Shown: piece after piece, positions 35,594 to 44,568 of the stretch
Layout of the letters: every line of letters begins with the position of its first letter
Position numbering within the stretch: position 1 is the first letter of the stretch
Assembly (NCBI GenBank): GCA_022823665.1
Contig: JAJEHN010000013.1
Location: forward strand, 102,516 to 166,515
DNA from: Thermoanaerobaculia bacterium
Lineage (GTDB): Bacteria > Acidobacteriota > Thermoanaerobaculia > Multivoradales > Multivoraceae
Length of the DNA stretch: 64,000 nt
Direction: 5' to 3'
Position numbers and translations under genes: made by a program
Notes under the pieces: model-generated
What the model was told of the DNA's origin: nothing
Databases searched by the model: none
Seen by the model: only the letters and a program-made list of their open reading frames with translations

Positions 35594-36399
35594 GAGGACT
35601 CTCCACCGGAACCGACGGCCGCCGCCCAACTCGGCTTGCGTTTCTCGCGGAACGCCGCCATGCCCTCGGCCGCCTCCTCGCCCTGGAACATGCGGCGGCT
35701 CCAGCCCTGGGTCAGCTCGAACCCCTCGGCCAGCGAGATGTCCGGCACCGCCCGCACCAGCTTCTTGCACTCGACGACCGCCGTCGGGCCGCCCAGATTG
35801 ATCGCGTCGATCTCCTCCTGGACCACCGACCACAGGTCGTCGCGCGGCACCGCCTTGTGGGCCAGGCCGTACTCGACCGCCTGCCGGCCGTCGAAGCGGT
35901 CGCCGGTCAGGAACAGCCTCATGCCGTGGTGCGGCCCCAGCTTGCGGAGGCAGACGACGGCGATGATCGCCGGGATCACGCCGATTCGCACCTCGCTGAA
36001 GCTGAACATCGCCTCCTCGGCGGTGATGACCAGATCAGAGGCCGCGACCATGCCCAGGCCGCCGGCGAAGGCATGGCCGTTCACGGCGGCGATCACCGGC
36101 TTCTCTCCCTCCCAGATAGCGGTCAGCAGATCCGGATAGGGAACGACCCGGTCCGACTCGCCCTCGCCGGGCTGGCGCTTGAGATCCGCGCCCGAACAGA
36201 ATCCCTTGCCGGCGCCGGTGATCACGATCGACCGGACGGCGGCGTCGGCCTGGGCCGCCGCCAGGTGGTCATAGACCTCGGTGATCAGCCCCGGCGACAG
36301 GGCGTTGCGCCGTTCCGGACGGTTGAGCGTGATGACCGCAGCGCCGCTGCGGACCTCGTAGAGCGAAAATTCGGTCCCCGGCTGGTTCGGCATTCCCAT
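35590..36399 (-). CDS. Enoyl-CoA hydratase/isomerase family protein
   Basis: 269 residues; start at 36399 or the in-frame ATG 6 bases later. Crotonase fold: ITLNRPERRNALSPG, the oxyanion-hole segment GAGKGFCSGADLKR and NGHAFAGGLGMVAASDLVI with the acidic SEVRIGVIPA. The C-terminal AFREKRKP helix is standard. Hydrates or isomerises an enoyl-CoA thioester in the cytoplasm. It lies between the biotin carboxylase and GST genes. With the carboxylase pair this resembles the Liu/Atu pathways (leucine or isoprenoid breakdown), where the hydratase acts after carboxylation. Confidence 0.9.
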   Translation of the reverse strand: MGMPNQPGTEFSLYEVRSGAAVITLNRPERRNALSPGLITEVYDHLAAAQADAAVRSIVITGAGKGFCSGADLKRQPGEGESDRVVPYPDLLTAIWEGEKPVIAAVNGHAFAGGLGMVAASDLVITAEEAMFSFSEVRIGVIPAIIAVVCLRKLGPHHGMRLFLTGDRFDGRQAVEYGLAHKAVPRDDLWSVVQEEIDAINLGGPTAVVECKKLVRAVPDISLAEGFELTQGWSRRMFQGEEAAEGMAAFREKRKPSWAAAVGSGGESS

Positions 36400-36423
36400 C
36401 CTCCTCCGGCAACCCTCAGGCTG

Positions 36424-38427
36424 CTACGCGGCGTCCTCGTCGATCACCACGAGCAGCTCGCCGTTGCCGACCTGCTCGCCCTCGCCGACGCGGAACTCCG
36501 AGACCGTGCCCGGCTCCGGCGCGGTCACGCGGTGCTCCATCTTCATCGCCTCCAGAACCAGCAGGAGTTGACCCGATTCGACCCGATCCCCGACCGCGAC
36601 GTGAGTCGAGATCACCTTGCCCGGCATGGGCGCGGTGAGGCCGCCGGCGACGGCTTCCAGTCCGGCGACCGGGAAGCGCGGCAGTTCCCGCAGTTCGACG
36701 TCGCCCTGCGGACCGTGCACGAGCCAGCGGTCGCCGTCGGACGTCACGGTCGATCGGAACCGGCGGCCATCGATCACGACTTCGACGCCGTCCCCGGTCC
36801 GCCGCCGGAACTCGACGGCGTGCCGGCTCGGCTCGTCGTCGCCAGCGGCGGCGCGCGTATCGAACCGTCCGTCGCGCTGGATCCGGTACTCGATCCGCAG
36901 CGCATCACCGCCCCCCGTCTCAAACTCTGCCCGCTCGTAGGGCATGACCGTGTTGCGCCAGCCGCTGACGATCGTCGGGTGGATGCGGGCCGCCTGCCTG
37001 CGATCGTGCTGGGCGGCCATCGCCGCGCAGATCCCCGCGGCGACCACCTCGTCGGCGGACGGCCGTCGCACGGGCTCGGGCGCCACCCGTTCGATGAAGT
37101 CGGTCGTCGTGTCGCCGGCCAGGTACTCGGCCGACCGCAGCGTCGCGACCAGGAAGTCGCGGTTGGTCCGAATGCCCTGCACTCGCGTCGTCTCCAGCAC
37201 CCGGGCAAGCCGGAGCGCGGCCTCGCGCCGGTTCGGCGCGCCGACGATCACCTTGGCCAGCATCGGATCGAACTCGATGCCCACGTCGCTGCCGCTCTCG
37301 ATCCCGGAGTCGAAGCGCGCGTTCATCCCCGGCGCCGGCTGCCAGCACTGCACCTGCCCGGTCTGGGGCAGGAAGTCGTTCGCCGGGTCCTCGGCGTAGA
37401 GCCGTGCCTCGATCGCGTGGCCGCGGATCGCCAGGTCGTCCTGGCCGAAACCGAGACGCTCCCCCTGAGCGATCCGCAGTTGTTCGCGGACCAGGTCGAG
37501 CCCCGTGATCTCCTCGGTCACCGGATGCTCGACCTGCAGCCGCGTGTTCACCTCGAGGAACCGGAAGTCGGTCGGAGCCGAACCGTCCGCCGGCTGCTCG
37601 ACCAGGAATTCGACCGTCCCCGCCGAGCTGTAGCCGATCGCCTGACCGGCGGCCACCGCGGCCGCGCCCATGCGGGCCCGGAGTTCCTCGCTCACGACCG
37701 GCGACGGCGCCTCCTCGATGATCTTCTGGTGGCGGCGCTGGATCGAGCACTCCCGCTCGAAACAGTGGACGAGGTTGCCGTGCAGGTCGCCCAGGATCTG
37801 GATCTCGACGTGCCGCGAGGAGGCCAGCCAGCGTTCGAGGAAGACGGTGCCGTCGCCGAACGCGGCCGCCGCCTCGCGGCGCGCGCCCTCGACCGCGTCG
37901 GCGAGTTCCGCCTCCGACTCGACCACGCGCATGCCGCGGCCGCCGCCGCCGGCCGCCGCCTTGACCAGAGCCGGGAAGCCGACTTCCGCCGCCGCGGCGG
38001 CCAGATCCACGCCATCGTCGAGTTCGACCGCGTCGAGGGTCGGCACCTTCGCCTCGCGCATCAGCGCCTTGGCCGAGAGCTTGTCACCCATCGCGGCGAT
38101 CGCCTCGGGGGACGGGCCGACCCAGACCAGGCCCGCGTCGGTCACGGCGCGCGCGAAGTCCGCGTTCTCGGACAGGAAGCCGTAGCCCGGATGCACCGCG
38201 TCGGCGCCGGTGCGCGCCGCCGCGGCCAGCACCTTCCCGATGTCCAGGTAGGTCTCGGCCGACGAGCGCCCGTCGAGCGCCACGCCAACGTCGGCCTCGG
38301 CCACGAAAGGCGCGTCCGCATCTCCGTCGGCATAGACCGCCACGGTCGCGATCCCCATCTCGCGCGCCGAACGGAAGATCCGCCGCGCGATCTCACCGCG
38401 ATTGGCGACCAGGAGCCGCGTGATCAT
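36424..38427 (-). CDS. Biotin carboxylase/biotin carrier subunit of an acyl-CoA carboxylase
   Basis: 667 residues. Biotin carboxylase domain 1-450: LLVANRGEIARRIFRSA, HPGYGFLSENADFA, the ATP-grasp loop KAAAGGGGRGMR, ECSIQRRHQKIIEEAPS and EVNTRLQVEHPVTE. A BT-like linker follows, then a biotinyl domain with EAMKMEH (biotin Lys near residue 629). This is the alpha subunit of propionyl-, methylcrotonyl- or geranyl-CoA carboxylases. The beta subunit is encoded just upstream. It uses ATP and bicarbonate to carboxylate biotin. Which acyl-CoA is used is set by the beta subunit. Confidence 0.95.
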   Translation of the reverse strand: MITRLLVANRGEIARRIFRSAREMGIATVAVYADGDADAPFVAEADVGVALDGRSSAETYLDIGKVLAAAARTGADAVHPGYGFLSENADFARAVTDAGLVWVGPSPEAIAAMGDKLSAKALMREAKVPTLDAVELDDGVDLAAAAAEVGFPALVKAAAGGGGRGMRVVESEAELADAVEGARREAAAAFGDGTVFLERWLASSRHVEIQILGDLHGNLVHCFERECSIQRRHQKIIEEAPSPVVSEELRARMGAAAVAAGQAIGYSSAGTVEFLVEQPADGSAPTDFRFLEVNTRLQVEHPVTEEITGLDLVREQLRIAQGERLGFGQDDLAIRGHAIEARLYAEDPANDFLPQTGQVQCWQPAPGMNARFDSGIESGSDVGIEFDPMLAKVIVGAPNRREAALRLARVLETTRVQGIRTNRDFLVATLRSAEYLAGDTTTDFIERVAPEPVRRPSADEVVAAGICAAMAAQHDRRQAARIHPTIVSGWRNTVMPYERAEFETGGGDALRIEYRIQRDGRFDTRAAAGDDEPSRHAVEFRRRTGDGVEVVIDGRRFRSTVTSDGDRWLVHGPQGDVELRELPRFPVAGLEAVAGGLTAPMPGKVISTHVAVGDRVESGQLLLVLEAMKMEHRVTAPEPGTVSEFRVGEGEQVGNGELLVVIDEDAA

Positions 38428-38448
38428 GCCGACCTCACCGCGCCGCCC

Positions 38449-40080
38449 TCACATCCTGAAGACGGCATAGCCCTTGGCTCCCTCGACCGCCCGGCTGTGG
38501 CAGGCGGACAGCGACAGACCGAGCACGGTCCGGGTGTCGCGCGGGTCGATCATCCCGTCGTCGGAAACCCGGGAGGTCGCGTAGAGGCCCAGCGAGCGCT
38601 TCTCGGCCCAGTGGATGACGCCGGCCGCGCGTTTTCTGTCCGCCTCCTCGTCGAACTCGATGCCGCGCCGCTGCGCGGCCCTCCGGGTCACGATCGTCAT
38701 CACGCCGGCCATCTGCTCCGGGCCCATCACCGCGATCTTCGCGGTCGGCCAGATGTAGGTGAACCGGGTGCCGTAGGCCCGGCCGCTCATTCCGTAGTTG
38801 CCGGCGCCGTACGACGCGCCGACGATCACCGAGAGATGCGGCACGGTCGAGTTCGCGACCGCGTTGATCATCTTCGAGCCGTTCTTCGTGATCCCGCCCT
38901 GCTCGTAGTCCGTGCCCACGATGTAGCCGGTGATGTTGTGCAGGAAGAGCAGCGGCACGTCGATCTGGTTGCAGAGCTGAATGAACTGCGTCGCCTTCTC
39001 CGCCGACTCGGAGAACAGCGCGCCGTTGTTGCCCAGGATGCCCACCGGGTAGCCGTGGATCGACGACCATCCGCACACCAGGGTCGGCCCGTAGAGCGGT
39101 TTGAACTCCTCGAAGCGCGAACCGTCGACGACCCGGCCGATCACCTCGCGGATGTCGAGCGGCGAGCGCAGGTCACGCGAAACGAGGCCGAGCAACTCCT
39201 CGGGATCGAGCACCGGATCGTCGGGCGGCAGGCTCGGACCCGGGCCTTCCTTGCGCCAGTTGAGGTGGGCGATCACGTCGCGGCAAAGGCGAATCCCGTC
39301 CATCTCGTCCTGGGCCAGGTAGTCGCCCAGGCCCGAGACGCGGCAGTGCATGTCGGCGCCGCCGATGCTCTCCGGTTCCGCGTCCTCGCCGGTCGCCATC
39401 TTGACCAGGGGCGGACCGCCGAGCGAGACCATCGCCTGGTTCTTGACGAAGATGTTGTAGTCGCTCATCCCGGGCTGGTACGCCCCGCCCGCGGTCGAGG
39501 CGCCGAAGACGATCGACACGGTCGGAATCCGCATCTTCGAGAGCTCGGAGATCTCGTAGAAGAGGCGGCCGGACTCGGCGAAGTGGCCGAGCGTGCGCTT
39601 GGTCTGCGCGTCGGGATCGTCGCCGGTGTTGCCCCGCAGGTCGGCGCCCGCGGACTCCACGAACTGGACGTACGGCAAGCGGTTGACCCGCGCGATCTCC
39701 AGGCCGCGCATCAGCTTCTTCGAATTGAACTCGTTGAAGGCACCGGCCCGCACCGACGGGTCGTGGCCGAGGATCACGCACTCCGTGCCCGAGATCACGC
39801 CGACGCCGAGCACGAAGCCCGAGCCGACCGTGTAGTACGAGTTCCAGGCCGCGAGCGGCGAGATCTCGAGGAACGGGCTGTCGCGGTCGAGTGCGTTCGC
39901 CACCCGCTCGCGCACCGGCAGCCTGCCGCGGCTGCGCAGGCGGTTCATCGCCTCCGGCCCGCCGCCGCCGGACACCTGCTCGAGCAGGCCGTTCACCTGG
40001 TCGATCTGCTCCAGGATGTCGGCGCGGTTCTTCCTGAACTGCTCCGAGCGAACGTCGACGTTGGATCTGAGAGCCTGCAT
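38449..40080 (-). CDS. Acyl-CoA carboxylase carboxyltransferase (beta) subunit
   Basis: 543 residues, typical length. Carboxyltransferase features: RGRLPVRERVANALD, GVGVISGTECVILGHDP, FVESAGADLRGN, VFGASTAGGAYQPGMSDYN, the C-domain FLHNITGYIVGTDYEQGG, and GASYGAGNYGMSGRAY with the GPEQMAGVM loop. The GGAYQPGMSD and FLHNITG segments are close to methylcrotonyl-/geranyl-CoA carboxylase beta subunits (LiuB/AtuC), which suggests leucine or isoprenoid degradation rather than propionate. It is in an operon with the alpha subunit (21-base gap) and the synthetase upstream (71-base gap). Confidence 0.93.
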   Translation of the reverse strand: MQALRSNVDVRSEQFRKNRADILEQIDQVNGLLEQVSGGGGPEAMNRLRSRGRLPVRERVANALDRDSPFLEISPLAAWNSYYTVGSGFVLGVGVISGTECVILGHDPSVRAGAFNEFNSKKLMRGLEIARVNRLPYVQFVESAGADLRGNTGDDPDAQTKRTLGHFAESGRLFYEISELSKMRIPTVSIVFGASTAGGAYQPGMSDYNIFVKNQAMVSLGGPPLVKMATGEDAEPESIGGADMHCRVSGLGDYLAQDEMDGIRLCRDVIAHLNWRKEGPGPSLPPDDPVLDPEELLGLVSRDLRSPLDIREVIGRVVDGSRFEEFKPLYGPTLVCGWSSIHGYPVGILGNNGALFSESAEKATQFIQLCNQIDVPLLFLHNITGYIVGTDYEQGGITKNGSKMINAVANSTVPHLSVIVGASYGAGNYGMSGRAYGTRFTYIWPTAKIAVMGPEQMAGVMTIVTRRAAQRRGIEFDEEADRKRAAGVIHWAEKRSLGLYATSRVSDDGMIDPRDTRTVLGLSLSACHSRAVEGAKGYAVFRM

Positions 40081-40151
40081 GCGAAAACCGCTTCGCTAGT
40101 CGCGGAGCGGCGAAGAGAAGTCCCCGTTGCGAGCGGCGATCATGTCAGATC

Positions 40152-41753
40152 TCAGGCCGCGCTGTAGGCCCCCTTCCGCCATTCCTCCACCAGCACGAAC
40201 TTCTGGATCTTGCCGGACGGCGTGAGCGGGAATTCGTCGACCCGGTACCAGGCCTTCGGCGTCTTCTGCGGAGACAGGTTCTCGCGGCAGTAGGTATGGA
40301 GTTCCGCGTCCGAAACGGGGTCGGCCGGGTCGGCGTCGCGGACGAACGCGCCGACGATCTCGCCCCAGCGCTCGTCCGGCAGGCCGACGACTGCGACGTC
40401 CGCGACCTGCGGATGCTCGAACAGCAGTTCCTCGATCTCCCGCGGATAGATGTTCTCGCCGCCGCGGATGATCATGTCTCTCAGCCGGCCGGTGATCGTC
40501 GTGTAGCCGCGGTCGTCCATCGTGACCAGGTCGCCGGTGTGGAGCCAGCCGTCCTCGTCGATCGTCTCGGCCGTCCTGTCGGGCATCTCGAAGTACCCGA
40601 GCATCACGAGATACCCGCGGCAGCAGAGTTCGCCGGCCTCGCCGATCGGCACGGTGGCGCCGGTCTCGGGGTCGATCACCTTCATCTCGGTCTGCGGCAG
40701 CACCGGACCGAGCGTGTTCGCCTTGTCCTCCTCGCTGTCGTCCGGCTTCATCAGCGTCACGCCCGGCGACGCCTCGGTCTGGCCGTAGATGATCGAGAAC
40801 TGCACGCCGAGCGTGCTCTCGATGCGCCGCACCAGGTCGGCCGGCACCGTCGCGCCGCCCGAACAGACGGTGTGGACGGACGACAGGTCGCGGCTGGCGA
40901 AGTCGGGATGCTCCATCACCGCGATGAGCATCGTCGGCACGCCGAGCAGGTGCGTGGCGCGGAGCTCTTCGACCAGCGCCAGCATGAGACCGGGCTCGAA
41001 CATGACCAGGTTGACCAGCGTCGCCTGCTGCTGGCAGGGACCGAGAACGCCCAGCACGCAGCCGCCCGTATGGAACAGGGGCATCGGGTTCACGTAGGCG
41101 TCGCCGGGCGTGACGCCCAGACGCTCGGCGACGAAACGGGCGTTGTTCGTGATCCCGCGGTGGTGAAGGTAGGCGCCCTTGGGGAAACCCGTGGTCCCTG
41201 ACGTGTACTGGATCTGGACCGGATCGTCCGGGCTCACCTCGGGAAGCTCGACGTCGTCAGGCGCCGAGGCCACGAACTCCTCGAAGTCGTCGAACGGGAT
41301 GATCTCTCTGAGGTCCGGCAGGCCGTCCGCCACCTGCTTCAGCGACTCCTCCATCGGATTGCCGCGGAACGAGCGCAGGTAGAAGATGCCGGACGACCGC
41401 GACTGGCGCAGCACGTACTCGAGCTCCTTCGGCTGGTAGGCCGGGTTGACCGTCACCAGGACTACGCCGGCCAGGCCCGCGCCGTACTCGAGCAGCACCC
41501 ACTCCGGGATGTTCGGCGCCCAGACGGCAACCCGCTCGCCCTTCTCGAAGCGTGCCACCAGCGCCCGCGCCACACGCTCCGCGTCGACCAGGAGTTCGGC
41601 GTAGGTCCAGGTTCGCCTCTCGCCGGGAACGCCCTCGATCAGGGCCACGGTGTCCGGGGCCTCGGCCGCGGCCTCGCGCAGGATGCCGCCGACCGTCGTC
41701 TCGAGGACGGGTGAACTCGTGTCGGCGGGAACGTAGCTCTCGGTCAGCGGCAT
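40152..41753 (-). CDS. AMP-binding acyl-CoA synthetase
   Basis: 533 residues with GAGGAG 8 bases before the ATG. The adenylation motif YTSGTTGFPKG is at 183-193, the A5-type region is IIYGQTEASPG, the A8 hinge is GRLRDMIIRGGENIYPREIEE, and the catalytic Lys is in PSGKIQKF near the end. FACL/AtuH-like: activates a carboxylic acid to its CoA ester with ATP. First gene of the minus-strand catabolic operon, so the pathway seems to start from a free acid. Chain length cannot be judged from sequence alone. Confidence 0.93.
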   Translation of the reverse strand: MPLTESYVPADTSSPVLETTVGGILREAAAEAPDTVALIEGVPGERRTWTYAELLVDAERVARALVARFEKGERVAVWAPNIPEWVLLEYGAGLAGVVLVTVNPAYQPKELEYVLRQSRSSGIFYLRSFRGNPMEESLKQVADGLPDLREIIPFDDFEEFVASAPDDVELPEVSPDDPVQIQYTSGTTGFPKGAYLHHRGITNNARFVAERLGVTPGDAYVNPMPLFHTGGCVLGVLGPCQQQATLVNLVMFEPGLMLALVEELRATHLLGVPTMLIAVMEHPDFASRDLSSVHTVCSGGATVPADLVRRIESTLGVQFSIIYGQTEASPGVTLMKPDDSEEDKANTLGPVLPQTEMKVIDPETGATVPIGEAGELCCRGYLVMLGYFEMPDRTAETIDEDGWLHTGDLVTMDDRGYTTITGRLRDMIIRGGENIYPREIEELLFEHPQVADVAVVGLPDERWGEIVGAFVRDADPADPVSDAELHTYCRENLSPQKTPKAWYRVDEFPLTPSGKIQKFVLVEEWRKGAYSAA

Positions 41754-41781
41754 CGTTGGTCTCCTCTCATCCGGACACGGA

Positions 41782-41787
41782 ATCGTA
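41782..41787 (-). promoter_or_regulatory. -10 box of the catabolic operon
   Basis: TACGAT on the minus strand in GGCTACGAT, 28 bases before the synthetase ATG, leaving room for the GAGGAG ribosome site. No clear -35. Confidence 0.35.
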
Positions 41788-41796
41788 GCCGCTTGC

Positions 41797-41802
41797 TACC
41801 CT
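41797..41802 (+). promoter_or_regulatory. -10 box 8 bases before the MBL-hydrolase start
   Basis: TACCCT in TTGCTACCCT, ending 8 bases before the ATG at 41811. Divergent to the synthetase promoter. Confidence 0.4.
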
Positions 41803-41810
41803 CCGCGCCC

Positions 41811-42800
41811 ATGACCAACCAAGTCGCCGAGAAAGTCCTCGATTCGCTCTACCGGGTCGTCGTGCCGCTGCCGAGAAACCCGCTCAAGGAAGTCAACTGC
41901 TACGTCCTCGCCGAGGACGACCGCTTCCTCGTCATCGACACGGGCATGAACCGTCCCGAGTGCCGGGAGGTTCTGACCGCGGGCCTGGACGAGATCGGCG
42001 TGGACCTCGACAAGACGGACTTCCTGGCGACCCACCTGCACGCCGATCACCATGGCCTGATCCCGGAACTGCTGCGGCCCGGCCGAACCGCGTCGATGGG
42101 CGCCATCGACGCCGCCTCGATGGGTCGGGCCCACGGCGGATGGTCCGAAAACAGCCCGATGGGTGTCTACCTGCGGCGCAGCGGCTTCCCGCCCGAGGAA
42201 CTCGCCGAGTCCTTCAAGCGCCACCCGGGCGCGCGCTTCAGCGGCCAGATGATCGAGTACGCGCCGCTTCACGAAGGCGACGTGATCGAGATCGCCGGCT
42301 ACCGCCTCGAAGTCATCGACACGCCGGGTCACACCTTCGGCCACATCTCGCTCTACGACCGGGCGAAGCGCCTGTTCATCGCCGGCGACCACATCCTCGG
42401 CGACATCACGCCCAACATCCAGGCCTGGGCCGACGACCACGATCCCCTGGGCCTCTACCTGGACAGCATCGCCAAGGTCGAGGCGCTCGACGTCGACCTC
42501 TGCCTTCCCGGCCACCGGAGTCTGATCCACGACTTCAAGGGCCGCTGCCGGGAACTCCGCGAACACCACGAGGTCCGCGGCCAGGAAGTCGTCGACATCC
42601 TGCGCGCGAACGGCGGCCGCAACGCCTACGAAACCGCCGCCCTGATGACCTGGGACATCCGGGCCAAGTCCTGGGAGGACTTCCCGATCATGCAGCGCTG
42701 GTTCGCGACCGGCGAAGCGATCGCGCACCTGCGATGGCTTGAGGACCTGGGAGAGCTGCAGCGGGAAGACGCCGGGGAGCGGATTCTGTACAGCGCGTAG
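41811..42800 (+). CDS. Metallo-beta-lactamase-fold hydrolase
   Basis: 329 residues. Metal-binding HLHADHHG, a second His in DTPGHTFGHISLYD, Asp in FIAGDHILGDI and the final His in LCLPGHRSLIHD make a complete MBL site. The N-terminal NPLKEVNCYVLAEDDRFLVIDTG is the usual fold start; the C-terminal ~90 residues are helical (LACTB2/glyoxalase-II-like extension, RELREHHEVR). A thioesterase or glyoxalase-type role next to the acyl-CoA operon is plausible (inference). The start at 41811 fits the adjacent -10 box. Confidence 0.9.
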   Translation: MTNQVAEKVLDSLYRVVVPLPRNPLKEVNCYVLAEDDRFLVIDTGMNRPECREVLTAGLDEIGVDLDKTDFLATHLHADHHGLIPELLRPGRTASMGAIDAASMGRAHGGWSENSPMGVYLRRSGFPPEELAESFKRHPGARFSGQMIEYAPLHEGDVIEIAGYRLEVIDTPGHTFGHISLYDRAKRLFIAGDHILGDITPNIQAWADDHDPLGLYLDSIAKVEALDVDLCLPGHRSLIHDFKGRCRELREHHEVRGQEVVDILRANGGRNAYETAALMTWDIRAKSWEDFPIMQRWFATGEAIAHLRWLEDLGELQREDAGERILYSA

Positions 42801-42851
42801 CGCCGCTTCATTGGAACGCTGTTGTCCTTTAGAACAGAACGTGTGCCCGGG

Positions 42852-43610
42852 ATGACCCGACGACCGACCAACCGACAGCGGGACTACGGCCGCCGGAGCC
42901 GGCGTCGGGTCTGGCTGGCGGCCATCATGCTCCTGTCACCAGCACTGTCGGGAAGCATGACGGGGGCGCAGGAGATCCCGGTCATCGACGTCATGGTCGT
43001 CGCTCCCGAAGGCTTCGAGTCAGACGTTTCCTCCGCTCGATTGATCAGCGACGCATCGAAGATCTACGAATCAAACGGTTTGCTGTCGTTGCGATTCGCC
43101 GGGCTGGTCCGGCTCCATCCGATCCCGGAGCTGTTGAGCGGCGACCTGGGCGCGATCCTGTCCGGCCGCACGCCAGCCCTCCGAGAGGTTCGCCAGGACG
43201 TCGAGCGCGAACGTCTTTGCCGCCGTGCCGATCTGGTCCTCATCTGGGTGTCAACCTCGGATAGCCCCCACGTTGCGGGCAGGGGCTTCCTCTTCCGCGG
43301 ACGAGACTACGGATACTCGATCGTCGCCACTTCCAGCGGCAGGCGTCGCGTGAACCTTCCAAGGGCCGTAGCGCACGAGATCGGCCACAATCTCGGGCTG
43401 CGCCACGAGATGGGCCAGGAGGGGACAGTGATGTCCTACGCCGGCCACGGCGGGGGCGTGAGCGTCCGGCGGCGCGGTCGATGGGAGCACGGCGTACAGA
43501 CGTTCTCGAACGAGTCGCTAGAGAATGCGCGCCTGACCGCCTGGACGGTTTCGTCCTACGACGGACCGGGGGGAGTGTTTCGCATTCGGCCCGGGAACTG
43601 TTCAGGTTGA
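42852..43610 (+). CDS. Exported metzincin-type zinc metalloprotease
   Basis: About 252 residues from the ATG at 42852; starts up to 30 bases earlier are possible. An Arg-rich N-terminus is followed by a signal peptide (VWLAAIMLLSPALSGSMTGAQ). The zinc site is AHEIGHNLGLRHE (HExxHxxGxxH) near residues 174-186, followed by VMSYAG, a Met-turn. These two motifs define metzincins, here closest in style to M12B/reprolysin-like bacterial proteins. The N-terminal half has no visible regulatory domain. Secreted or periplasmic peptidase; substrate unknown. It is a single gene facing the DUF4160 gene. Confidence 0.82.
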   Translation: MTRRPTNRQRDYGRRSRRRVWLAAIMLLSPALSGSMTGAQEIPVIDVMVVAPEGFESDVSSARLISDASKIYESNGLLSLRFAGLVRLHPIPELLSGDLGAILSGRTPALREVRQDVERERLCRRADLVLIWVSTSDSPHVAGRGFLFRGRDYGYSIVATSSGRRRVNLPRAVAHEIGHNLGLRHEMGQEGTVMSYAGHGGGVSVRRRGRWEHGVQTFSNESLENARLTAWTVSSYDGPGGVFRIRPGNCSG

Positions 43611-43656
43611 TCCCAGCCACACGGTGACCGGTAGTGACCCGGACGCCGTCTCCCGC

Positions 43657-43917
43657 TCACTCCAGCGGCGCGATCTTCCCCAGGTCTTCCGAGCGCTGCC
43701 CGCGCTTCCAGGCCCGCCGCAGCTCGTCCCGGTGCAGAGAGGCCCATTCCATCACCAGGCCCAGGGCACGCGGCGGGAGGCGGCCCTTCAACATGGTCAT
43801 CTTCTCGATGCCGATCAACGCGACCGCACCGCCGTACCGGACGTGAAAGTGGGCCGGAGGCGTGTCTTCACACTCCATCTCGACGACGATCCCGTAGAAG
43901 CGACTGACTTCGATCAT
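43657..43917 (-). CDS. DUF4160 family protein
   Basis: 86 residues. SRFYGIVVEMECEDTPPAHFHVRYGG, KMTMLKGRLPPRALGLVMEW and HRDELRRAWKRG are the DUF4160 hallmarks. The family is usually followed by a DUF2442 gene and is treated as a possible toxin-antitoxin pair; no DUF2442 partner is present here. The 75 bases before it contain a short frame that overlaps the start (ATGA) but looks too short to call. Confidence 0.85.
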   Translation of the reverse strand: MIEVSRFYGIVVEMECEDTPPAHFHVRYGGAVALIGIEKMTMLKGRLPPRALGLVMEWASLHRDELRRAWKRGQRSEDLGKIAPLE

Positions 43918-43992
43918 CGGCGCGGCAGCTCCTCGTTGTTCTCCAACGTGATCGCCAAGCGTACCAATGCGCTCCGCGATAGGGGCGGCGTC

Positions 43993-44568
43993 TCATCTTT
44001 CCCGCAGTACGGCGTCCCGCTCGCTCTCCTCGTCCGCCGGAACCTCGCCGCCGGCCTCAAGCGTCAGGCCCGCGGTCGTCGTGACCTTCGTCCCCGCCGG
44101 GATGTCCTCCGTCACGACGCAGTTCACGCCGATGAAGACGTCGTCGCCGATCTCGATCTTCCCGATCAGGCGACTGCCGGCGCCGACGAAGACGTTGTCG
44201 CCGAGGGTCGGCATCTGTTCCAGCCGCCTGCCGGTCGGAGCGCCGATCGTGACCTGGTGGAGCAACGTTCCGTTCCTGCCGATGCGAACCCCGGCGCCGA
44301 TCACCAGGCCGATGCCGTGGCTGATGAAGAGGCCCGGTCCGATTCGGGCCCCAGGCGCGATATCGACGCTGGTGAGGAACAGCGACAGCCGGGCGAAGAA
44401 CGGCCCCAGGACGGGGACGCGACGGCTCTTGAACCAGTGGGCGATGCGGTAGAGGACGACCGCCTGGTAGCCGTTCTCGAACAGCAGCGACTCGATGACA
44501 TAGAAGGGGAACGGCTTCGTCTTGATCGCGCGCAGACGGCGCGTGTCCTCCCGCAGGTTCTTCATCAT
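43993..44568 (-). CDS. Hexapeptide-repeat acetyltransferase (CysE/WcaB-like)
   Basis: 191 residues; the ATG at 44568 overlaps the glycosyltransferase stop (ATGA). An N-terminal helical part (VIESLLFENGYQAVVLYRIAHW) precedes a left-handed beta-helix: IAPGARIGPGLFISHGIGLVIG, GVRIGRNGTLLHQVTIG, LGDNVFVGAGSRLIGKIEIG and the VVTEDIPAGTKV end. Catalytic His residues are those of the serine-acetyltransferase family. Coupling to a glycosyltransferase suggests O-acetylation of a glycan (WcaB-like) rather than cysteine synthesis. Confidence 0.87.
   Translation of the reverse strand: MMKNLREDTRRLRAIKTKPFPFYVIESLLFENGYQAVVLYRIAHWFKSRRVPVLGPFFARLSLFLTSVDIAPGARIGPGLFISHGIGLVIGAGVRIGRNGTLLHQVTIGAPTGRRLEQMPTLGDNVFVGAGSRLIGKIEIGDDVFIGVNCVVTEDIPAGTKVTTTAGLTLEAGGEVPADEESERDAVLRER

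Noticed and set aside
35857..40167. Very long plus-strand open frame (about 1400 codons)
   Set aside because: It is antisense to the hydratase, biotin carboxylase and carboxyltransferase genes, whose family motifs are unmistakable; the frame is a by-product of high GC third positions.
43918..43992. Short minus-strand frame ending in an ATGA overlap with DUF4160
   Set aside because: Under 20 codons with no ribosome site; too short to support.
43657..43992. DUF4160/DUF2442 toxin-antitoxin pair
   Set aside because: Only the DUF4160 gene is present; the next gene is an acetyltransferase.
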